From positions 1 through 11,559 of the forward strand of contig JAABRB010000079.1 in NCBI GenBank assembly GCA_011391185.1: a stretch of 11,559 nt of DNA. Direction: 5' to 3'. The translations under genes and the position numbers were made by a program. Positions within the stretch are counted from its first letter, which is position 1, and every line of letters starts with the position of its first letter. The DNA is from Betaproteobacteria bacterium (lineage in GTDB: Bacteria; Pseudomonadota; Gammaproteobacteria; Burkholderiales; SG8-39). The notes below the pieces were generated by a model. It saw nothing but the letters and a program-made list of their open reading frames with translations, was not told the DNA's origin and did not search any database. This document shows positions 6,574-11,559 of the stretch, piece by piece.

Positions 6574-8078
6574 TTGCGCCGAACCTGGCCGCGCTCGTCC
6601 TCGATCGATGCGCAGAAGACGGCGCGGCGCCGGCGCTGGTCGCTGGTGATGTAGGTCTGCGTTACGGGGAATTGGGCGCGCGTGCCGAGGCGCTGGCGGC
6701 ATCGCTCCGGGCCGCGGGCCTCGAGCCCGACGAACCGGTCCTCGTCCCCGTGTCGAATCATCCGGGCGATCTCGTCGCGTTTCTCGGTGTCTGGCGCGCG
6801 GGCGGTGCGGTCGTTCCGCTGCACCGCGCGAGCCCGGGCCCGGTCGTGCAGGAGCATCTGGCCGCGACCGGGGCGCGCGTCATCGCGAGAATGGATGGAC
6901 CGATCGCGACTGCCGGGCAATGGCGGAAATCCGGCGACCTGCTCATCTCCGGTCACGGCGCGCCGCCGCCGCGTGCCGTGCTGGCCGGCGCCGCGCTGGT
7001 GATCTTCACGTCCGGGTCGACCGGGCGCCCCAAGGGCGTCGTGCTTTCGCATCAGGCACTTGCGGGCAAGCTCGCCGCAATCGACAGCCTGTTGCATTTC
7101 GAACCCGGTGACTCCACGCTGCTCGTGCTCAACATCACGTTCAGCTTCGGCATCTGGGTCAGCCTGCTCACGCTCGTCACCGGCGGCACGCTGCGAATGC
7201 ACGACAAATTCACCCCGCGCTTGTTTTGTGCCGCGGTCGCGAACGGGCAAGTCGCGCGCGCCGCGGTGGTGCCGACCATGATGCGGGCGCTCGCCGCCGA
7301 TCCGCCGGCCGACCTCGACGCCGCGGGCCGCAACGAAAGATTCCGGCAGATCCTGATCGGCGGGGAATCGCTCGGACGCGCGCTCACCGCTGACATTGCG
7401 GCACGTTTCCCGCGCGCGAGCCTCGTCGACATCTACGGCCTGACCGAGACTGCAACTTCCGACTTTTTCCTGCTTCCGGAGGATCAGGCGCGATTTTCCG
7501 GCTGCATCGGTCGCCCGTCTCCGGGTGTCGAATATCGCATTGCTAACGCCGACGGGGCAGCGGCCGCGGCCGGCGAGGTGGGCGAGCTGCAGATTCGCAC
7601 GCCCTTCATCATGAATGGCTACCTCGATGCGCCGGACCTCACCGCCGCGGCGCTTCAGGACGGCTGGTTCCGGACCGGCGACATGGCACGTGTACGCGAA
7701 GGCGCTGTGGTCGAGCTGGTGGGGCGCGCGAAAGAACTGATTTCGCGCGGCGGCAACAAGATCTCGCCGCTCGAGCTCGAGCAGGTTTTCGCCGCGCATC
7801 CGGACGTCGCCGCAGCAATGGCCGCTGGCGCTGCCGATGCGATTCTCGGCGAGCGTATCCACTTGCTGGTGGTGCCGCGGCCGGGCCGGGTTCTCGCGGA
7901 GGCGTCGCTTCGCGAGCACGCCGCGTCGCGGCTGCCGAAGTTCCGGTGGCCCGACGTGTATCACTTCGCAGATGCGCTGCCGCTGGGCCGCACCGGCAAG
8001 GCCGATCGCGGGGCGCTCAAGGCGATGATCGAGCGCGGCGAGCTGCCTGCGCCTACTCGGCCGCGCCCCAGTAGTTGA
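6570..8078 (+). CDS. AMP-forming acyl-CoA ligase (ANL superfamily)
   Basis: This 502-residue enzyme should activate a carboxylic acid with ATP to an acyl-AMP and then transfer it to CoA. All core motifs are present in order: the P-loop TSGSTGRPKG (147-156), YGLTET (289-294), WFRTGD (366-371), the hinge region VGRAKELISRGGNKISPLE (384-402) and the C-terminal catalytic lysine in GRTGKADR (K477). The start is a GTG at 6570-6572 overlapping the crotonase stop as GTGA; the next conserved segment follows directly, so no upstream extension is needed. The acyl-binding region (NITFSFGIWVSLLTLVTGG, about 188-206) did not let me assign a substrate. Context favours an aryl or aryl-alkyl acid. The last 26 bp overlap the convergent methyltransferase gene. 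The family is certain and the substrate is open; benzoate-type or hydroxycinnamate-type ligases are both possible. Confidence 0.92.
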   Translation: MIAPNLAALVLDRCAEDGAAPALVAGDVGLRYGELGARAEALAASLRAAGLEPDEPVLVPVSNHPGDLVAFLGVWRAGGAVVPLHRASPGPVVQEHLAATGARVIARMDGPIATAGQWRKSGDLLISGHGAPPPRAVLAGAALVIFTSGSTGRPKGVVLSHQALAGKLAAIDSLLHFEPGDSTLLVLNITFSFGIWVSLLTLVTGGTLRMHDKFTPRLFCAAVANGQVARAAVVPTMMRALAADPPADLDAAGRNERFRQILIGGESLGRALTADIAARFPRASLVDIYGLTETATSDFFLLPEDQARFSGCIGRPSPGVEYRIANADGAAAAAGEVGELQIRTPFIMNGYLDAPDLTAAALQDGWFRTGDMARVREGAVVELVGRAKELISRGGNKISPLELEQVFAAHPDVAAAMAAGAADAILGERIHLLVVPRPGRVLAEASLREHAASRLPKFRWPDVYHFADALPLGRTGKADRGALKAMIERGELPAPTRPRPSS

Positions 8079-8664
8079 AGGTGGCGGGTCGCCAGCCGGG
8101 GAGATACATCGTCTCGAGCTTGGTAATCCGGAAGCCGCCGTCGCGCAGCAGGCCCGGAATGTCGCGATTGAGGTGGCATCCGCCGCCGATCTTCTTCCAC
8201 AGCGGCGTGATGCGATCCTGCCACTTGCGGACGCCCGGGTCCGGAGCCAGCCCGTGCTCGGCGAACAGCACCCGACCGCCCGGGCGCAGGACCCGACGCA
8301 TCTCCGCCATCGCGGCCGCCACGTCCGGGATGCTGCAGAGCGAATAGGTCATGACGATCGTGTCGACGCTGGCCGCGTCGAGCGGGATCGACTCGGCGCC
8401 GGCCGACAGGTACTCGACGGGAAATGCGACTTTGCGCACCGGCTCGGCTGCGAGCGCCCAGATGTCGGGAGAAGGGTCGAGCCCCCAGAGTTGCGAAACC
8501 TGCCCGGCATCGTAGAAAGGGATATTCAGTCCGGACCCGATGCCGATTTCGAGCACGCGGCCCGTGGCGGACGGAACGACTTTCGCGCGCTGCCGCATGT
8601 GCGGCTTCAGGCCGCAGGCGAACTGGATGAGCCGCGGAAGCGCGAATCGCGAATAAAGGCCCAA
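8053..8664 (-). CDS. Class I SAM-dependent methyltransferase, small METTL7-like type
   Basis: This is a roughly 203-residue Rossmann-fold methyltransferase. The SAM-binding motif I is VLEIGIGSG (37-45), the acidic end of strand 2 is in GLDPS (61-65), and the post-core segment MRRVLRPGGRVLFAEHG is at 122-138. The C-terminal segment LWKKIGGGCHLNRD (155-168) recalls the METTL7/TMT1 thiol methyltransferase group by eye; similar bacterial proteins are annotated only generally. The best start is a TTG at 8664-8662 with AAGGGAG just upstream. It yields MGLYSRFALPRLIQF, the usual opening of this group; the nearby ATG at 8697 is out of frame. The gene lies 40 bp after the gentisate dioxygenase stop, so it is probably in the same operon. 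Its 3' end overlaps the convergent ligase gene by 26 bp. The acceptor (thiol, phenol or lipid) is unknown. Confidence 0.85.
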   Translation of the reverse strand: MGLYSRFALPRLIQFACGLKPHMRQRAKVVPSATGRVLEIGIGSGLNIPFYDAGQVSQLWGLDPSPDIWALAAEPVRKVAFPVEYLSAGAESIPLDAASVDTIVMTYSLCSIPDVAAAMAEMRRVLRPGGRVLFAEHGLAPDPGVRKWQDRITPLWKKIGGGCHLNRDIPGLLRDGGFRITKLETMYLPGWRPATFNYWGAAE

Positions 8665-8704
8665 CGTACTCCCTTGGAAATGGCGGATCAGGTCATCCTT
8701 CCCT

Positions 8705-9745
8705 TTACTCTCCCTCGCGCCAGAGATCGAGCGCCTGCTGCACCGGGCGGTCCGAGAAGCTGAAGAGCACGGTATCACTGTCGGCGTGCAGCGAGTAGGC
8801 CCACCAGCTCGGCATGATGAAAACGTCCTTGGGCTCGAAGTGGAGCGTCTCGTCGCCGAACGTGACGCGGCCCTTGCCTTCGACGACGGTGAACACGGTC
8901 GAATCGGTCGAGCGGTAGGTCTTGCCCGAGAAACCCCTGGGCAGCATCTGCATGAACGTGCCGATCGTGGGCATTGCCCACCCGCCGGTGGCCGGATTCG
9001 CGTAGCGCAGCTTGTGGCCGTGCACCGGGTGCGGCGCCTCGGATTTCGCGAGGCGGGCGAGCGCTTCGCGCGAGCGTTCGTACGGATAACACCACAACGG
9101 CGAAGTCTGGCTGGTCGACTTGTGGTCGAGCGGCAGCATGGTCGCGCCGTAGCGCGCGATCGATTCGCCCTCGGTGCGCGAAGTCGGCTGCGAATCGTCG
9201 GGGAAACGCTCCAGGAACTGCGCATCGAGAAGTTCGACGATGGGGACGTCGAGTCCGTCGAGCCAGACCACCGGCTCGTTGCCGGGGTTGCCGTGATCGT
9301 GCCAGGTCCACGACGGTGTGATGATGAAATCGCCCGGGCGCATCGTCACGCGTTCGCCCTGCACCGCGGTATACGCCCCGTTGCCGTCCATCACGAATCG
9401 GAGCGCCGACTGCGAGTGGCGGTGGGCAACCGCGACTTCGCCGGGAAGAATGAGCTGCAGGCCCGCATACAGGGTGTGCGTGATGCGCGATTCGCCGGGC
9501 ATGCCCGGGTTCTCCAGCACGAGCACGCGTCGCTCGGCTTCCCGGGCGGTGATGAGTTCGCCGGCTTCCATGACCCATGGGTGGAGCTCACGCCATTTGA
9601 AGATTGCCGCAACGCACGGGGTCTTGGGCGTCGGCGTGATCAGGCTGTGGAGGACTTCCCAGAGGGGGGTGACGCTCGCCTTGCCGATCTTCTTGTAGAA
9701 GGCCAGGCGCTCGGACTGGTTGGACGGTTTCGGAACGGCGGACAT
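8705..9745 (-). CDS. Gentisate 1,2-dioxygenase (bicupin ring-cleavage enzyme)
   Basis: This iron(II) enzyme is expected to open the ring of gentisate (2,5-dihydroxybenzoate) to maleylpyruvate in the cytoplasm. At 346 residues it matches family length. The N-terminal cupin holds the metal site: H108 and H110 in VAHRHSQSALRF and H149 in WTWHDHGN. The 41-residue spacing is the same as in the structurally known salicylate/gentisate dioxygenases. The second cupin, with FTVVEGKGRVTFGDETLHFEPKDVFIMPSW (about 285-314), lacks the histidine pair, as in the family. The ATG has a strong GGAGG five to six bases before it. The upstream gene is a thioesterase and the downstream gene a methyltransferase. The same fold includes salicylate and 1-hydroxy-2-naphthoate dioxygenases, so a related substrate cannot be excluded. 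The usual maleylpyruvate isomerase and fumarylpyruvate hydrolase genes are not in the window. Confidence 0.9.
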   Translation of the reverse strand: MSAVPKPSNQSERLAFYKKIGKASVTPLWEVLHSLITPTPKTPCVAAIFKWRELHPWVMEAGELITAREAERRVLVLENPGMPGESRITHTLYAGLQLILPGEVAVAHRHSQSALRFVMDGNGAYTAVQGERVTMRPGDFIITPSWTWHDHGNPGNEPVVWLDGLDVPIVELLDAQFLERFPDDSQPTSRTEGESIARYGATMLPLDHKSTSQTSPLWCYPYERSREALARLAKSEAPHPVHGHKLRYANPATGGWAMPTIGTFMQMLPRGFSGKTYRSTDSTVFTVVEGKGRVTFGDETLHFEPKDVFIMPSWWAYSLHADSDTVLFSFSDRPVQQALDLWREGE

Positions 9746-9787
9746 CGGGCCTCCTCGAAATGCGGTCGCGCGCGGCCGCGCGGAAAG

Positions 9788-9805
9788 TGGTACGGATGGT
9801 ACGGG
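9788..9805. repeat. Period-9 direct repeat upstream of gentisate dioxygenase
   Basis: TGGTACGGA (9788-9796) is followed directly by TGGTACGGG (9797-9805), two copies with one mismatch. They lie 43 bases or more upstream of the dioxygenase ATG, in the 125-bp gap after the thioesterase gene. The gap could carry its own promoter: TAAATT on the minus strand at 9811-9806 is a weak -10 candidate without a matching -35. A regulator-binding site is possible but not shown. Confidence 0.3.
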
Positions 9806-9870
9806 TAATTTACGCCAGACCGGGGCGGCCGTCTAATCGACCCGGCGCTGCGCGCCGCGCGCGCTCCGAC

Positions 9871-10284
9871 TCAGGCGACGTACGCGGCGATCGCGGGGCG
9901 CAGGTCTTCCGGGATCGGAATCGGGCGACCGTCCGCGAGCGAGATGAAGCAGATCGTCTGCCGGATCACGAGATGCTCCACGCCGTCCTTCTTCCCGCTG
10001 TAGGCGAGGTCGAGCGACGCATTGCCCATGCGCGTCACCTGCAACTCGAAGCGAAGTGTCTCGCCCATCCGATAGGGTTTCCTGAAATCGCACTCGATGT
10101 GCACTGTGGGCGTGCCCACGCGCCGGACCATGAGGAGCTCCGAGTGATCGTGGCCGAGGCCGTGCGTGAACCAGTCCTCCATCGCGGCGTGCGCCATGTC
10201 GAAGAACCGCGGGAAGTACACGATCCCCGCCGGATCGCAGTGCGAAAATCGCACGGGTTGATCGTGTTCAAAAACTTTGCTCAT
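9871..10284 (-). CDS. 4-hydroxybenzoyl-CoA thioesterase family (hotdog fold)
   Basis: This 137-residue thioesterase is predicted to hydrolyse an aryl-CoA or acyl-CoA to the free acid and CoA. The segment HCDPAGIVYFPRFF (15-28) is the active-site region of the 4HBT class. D17 falls at the same position as the catalytic Asp17 of the Pseudomonas CBS3 4-hydroxybenzoyl-CoA thioesterase. The later segment VGTPTVHIECDFRKPYRMGETLRFEL is also typical. I chose the ATG at 10284. A longer frame to 10347 exists, but its extra residues come from the low-complexity heptamer repeat and have no family counterpart. No clear Shine-Dalgarno sequence precedes the ATG. The gene stands directly before gentisate dioxygenase, 125 bp upstream. 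This suggests that it releases gentisate or a precursor such as 3-hydroxybenzoate or salicylate from its CoA ester. That substrate is inferred, not read. Confidence 0.88.
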   Translation of the reverse strand: MSKVFEHDQPVRFSHCDPAGIVYFPRFFDMAHAAMEDWFTHGLGHDHSELLMVRRVGTPTVHIECDFRKPYRMGETLRFELQVTRMGNASLDLAYSGKKDGVEHLVIRQTICFISLADGRPIPIPEDLRPAIAAYVA

Positions 10285-10297
10285 TTGGAGTGAGGAG

Positions 10298-10332
10298 TAA
10301 GAGGTAGGAGGTAGGAAGTAAGAAGTAGGAAG
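10298..10332. repeat. Degenerate heptanucleotide tandem repeat (TARGARG)5
   Basis: Five consecutive 7-base units, TAAGAGG, TAGGAGG, TAGGAAG, TAAGAAG and TAGGAAG, run without interruption. A weaker unit, TGAGGAG, precedes them. The array starts 14 bases upstream of the thioesterase ATG on the minus strand, where it reads as a pyrimidine-only CTTCCTA-type tract. It therefore lies where the ribosome site or promoter of that gene would be. Copy-number change could alter spacing or expression, but the drift between units argues against fast slippage. Confidence 0.7.
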
Positions 10333-10341
10333 CAAATAGGT

Positions 10342-10452
10342 AACCACCCCGCCGGGCGACCGCCCGGCACCCCTCCTTGAAAAGGAGGGGATCGTTACGG
10401 CTTTTTCCCCTCCTTTTCAAGGAGGGGTGGACGCGAAGCGGACGGGGTGGTT
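10342..10452. repeat. Symmetric inverted-repeat element with internal hairpins
   Basis: The outer arms AACCACCCCG (10342-10351) and CGGGGTGGTT (10443-10452) are perfect inverted copies. Inside, a 21-bp unit (10370-10390) is present again as its exact reverse complement at 10407-10427. Each unit is itself a hairpin with arms CCCCTCCTT and AAGGAGGGG around a 3-base loop. An extra hairpin GCCGGGC/GCCCGGC lies at 10351-10368, while the right side carries ACGCGAAGCGGACG instead. No open frame for a transposase is present. The layout is that of a paired REP/BIME or small non-autonomous element. It starts 15 bp after the oxidoreductase stop and may end or attenuate that transcript, although no T-run follows either hairpin on the minus strand. 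Confidence 0.75.
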
Positions 10453-10467
10453 CAAGATATTGCACAT

Positions 10468-11559
10468 CTACTTTCCGGTCGTTGCCTTCATCCACACGAC
10501 TGGTTTTGCCTTACCGATTTCCTTGGCAAGCTCGGTGCCTTCCGCATCCGCGAGGGCAGCGAGCCGGGCCTTGCGAATCGCGGCGACCCGCTCAGTCGGC
10601 GTGAGCTGCGGCTCGCCTTCGACCACGGTCGCCATGATCCGCTCGAAATTGCTCCAGCCGCGATGATGCGTGTCGCCGTAGCCTTTCACCAGCCGTGCAC
10701 ATTGGGCCACCTCGAACGCGAGCGAAGCATCGCCGACGGCCGCCTTCTCGACGGCAGCGAGCCAGCTCGCCATGCGGCTCTGCTCTTCGCCGTAGCGTGA
10801 GGTCATGCGTCGCAGCGGTCTCAGCCACGCCATCGCGCGCAGCAGCAGGAAGCCGAATACGCTCGATGTCTTGAGGTGGATTCCGACATTCAGTGACTTG
10901 CCATTTCGCTTGCCCCAGGCGCGCAGTGGTCCCGCGAGCGCTCGGGGCAGGATGTCGCTGATCTCGCCGATTCCGGGTTTGAGATACTCGACGATCACCA
11001 CCGGCTCGTCCGGTTTTGCGCCAACTTCCGCGCGGACGCGCTCGAAGCGCGATCGGCGGGTCTTGAGATCCGCGACCCGGATGATGTCCTCGTAGGTCAT
11101 CCAGAGCGCGAGGAGCCGCCCGGCCTCGTTCGTGAGCGGGAATCCGATCGACGCGCCTCCGGCGGCCTTTTCCGTGGCGAGAATGCGTTCGACGCGATCG
11201 ACGTAAAGGTCGGCATACGCCTGGTCCTGGTAGTCGAGCGTGCGCGAGACACCCTCTTCCAGGATGCGGTGTGTCTCGGCCGGGAACGACGCGCGCACGC
11301 GTGCCGCGGCCTGGCCACGCCAGTGCTTCTCCTCCCTGACGACGGGCGCTTCGGCAGCCCCGGACGCATGCGCGAAACCGGCCGCGAATCCGCGCAGGCT
11401 CGCCTCGGCGCCTTTGCCCTGCTTGCGGATTGCTGCCTCGCACGCAGCGCGTGGGAAAGGCAGGACGCCGGCGCCCGCCAGGGCACCGAACATGACGGCG
11501 TTGATCACGGTTCCGGACTGGCGCGCGAGCTCGGCCATGTCGCCGAGCACCGCGCGCTT
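10468..11559 (-). CDS. Indolepyruvate:ferredoxin oxidoreductase beta-type subunit (N-terminus beyond window)
   Basis: The visible 363 residues are the C-terminal part of a protein that I recognise as the IorB-like subunit of arylpyruvate:ferredoxin oxidoreductases. These enzymes decarboxylate indolepyruvate or phenylpyruvate oxidatively to the arylacetyl-CoA. The first 50 or so visible residues (SGTVINAVMFGALAGAGVLPFPRAACEAAIRKQGKG) are the end of the pyruvate:ferredoxin oxidoreductase gamma domain. The remainder, including TLDYQDQAYADLYVDRVERI, MTYEDIIRVADLKTRRSRFERVR and LTPTERVAAIRKARLAAL, matches my memory of the long C-terminal extension (DUF6537-type) of proteobacterial members. A full-length protein would be about 500 residues. 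The frame stays open to the window edge. The catalytic alpha subunit with thiamine diphosphate and iron-sulfur sites should lie upstream, beyond the edge. Downstream, a repeat element separates it from the thioesterase gene. Substrate specificity is not readable here. Confidence 0.8.
   Translation of the reverse strand, partial: KRAVLGDMAELARQSGTVINAVMFGALAGAGVLPFPRAACEAAIRKQGKGAEASLRGFAAGFAHASGAAEAPVVREEKHWRGQAAARVRASFPAETHRILEEGVSRTLDYQDQAYADLYVDRVERILATEKAAGGASIGFPLTNEAGRLLALWMTYEDIIRVADLKTRRSRFERVRAEVGAKPDEPVVIVEYLKPGIGEISDILPRALAGPLRAWGKRNGKSLNVGIHLKTSSVFGFLLLRAMAWLRPLRRMTSRYGEEQSRMASWLAAVEKAAVGDASLAFEVAQCARLVKGYGDTHHRGWSNFERIMATVVEGEPQLTPTERVAAIRKARLAALADAEGTELAKEIGKAKPVVWMKATTGK

Noticed and set aside
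6411..7964. Long open frame on the minus strand opposite the acyl-CoA ligase (517 codons)
   Set aside because: The plus strand has all ligase motifs in order. The antisense product is a low-complexity Arg/Gly/Asp-rich sequence with no family signal.
9769..9782. 14-bp perfect palindrome CGCGCGGCCGCGCG upstream of gentisate dioxygenase
   Set aside because: It consists only of G and C in a locally very GC-rich spacer, so self-complementarity is likely by chance. No second copy was seen.
8786..9808. Plus-strand open frame opposite gentisate dioxygenase (340 codons)
   Set aside because: It is a mirror of the dioxygenase codons with no motif. The minus-strand gene has a full metal site and a strong ribosome site.
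10298..10332. Heptamer array as a CRISPR or iteron array
   Set aside because: Units are contiguous without spacers, short and degenerate, and no Cas or replication gene is nearby.
10285..10347. Extended N-terminus of the thioesterase from 10347
   Set aside because: The extra residues are Tyr/Leu/Pro/Ser repeats coming from the heptamer array, and the 4HBT family starts at the ATG at 10284.
10391..10410. T-run (CTTTTT) after the first hairpin as an intrinsic terminator
   Set aside because: The T-run is more than 10 bases away from the first hairpin on the plus strand, and no plus-strand gene ends there. On the minus strand the run reads as A.

Overview
This is a GC-rich bacterial window with tightly packed, partly overlapping genes on both strands. 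Gene content and codon style suggest a proteobacterium, most likely a betaproteobacterium such as Burkholderiales or Rhodocyclales. That placement is an inference from family resemblance and was not computed. No RNA genes, CRISPR arrays, transposases or phage genes were seen.

Layout. (1) From 4527 down to the left edge on the minus strand lies a complete branched-chain/aromatic-acid type (Liv, HAAT family) ABC importer operon: substrate-binding protein, LivH, LivM, LivG and LivF, the last cut by the window edge. (2) A 224-bp divergent spacer (4528-4751) holds a plausible sigma-70 promoter for the importer, with a perfect tandem 15-bp repeat just downstream of it. (3) On the plus strand from 4752 to 8078 are a membrane-anchored GGDEF diguanylate cyclase, a crotonase-fold enoyl-CoA hydratase and an AMP-forming acyl-CoA ligase. 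The genes are 16 bp apart and then overlap by 4 bp, so they are probably co-transcribed. (4) On the minus strand from the right edge down to 8053 are the C-terminal part of an indolepyruvate:ferredoxin oxidoreductase beta-type subunit, a 4-hydroxybenzoyl-CoA-type thioesterase, gentisate 1,2-dioxygenase and a small SAM-dependent methyltransferase. The last of these ends inside the 3' end of the ligase gene. A symmetric repeat element separates the oxidoreductase gene from the thioesterase gene.

How the parts may work together. Gentisate dioxygenase opens the ring of gentisate. A hotdog thioesterase next to it, a CoA ligase, a crotonase and an arylpyruvate-type oxidoreductase all handle CoA thioesters or produce them. 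The simplest reading is a catabolic island that imports an aromatic or related acid, activates it to a CoA thioester, processes it, hydrolyses an aryl-CoA such as hydroxybenzoyl-CoA or gentisyl-CoA to the free acid, and cleaves gentisate. The ring hydroxylase, the maleylpyruvate/fumarylpyruvate enzymes and the partner oxidoreductase subunit are not in the window. The exact substrate therefore cannot be fixed from this sequence.
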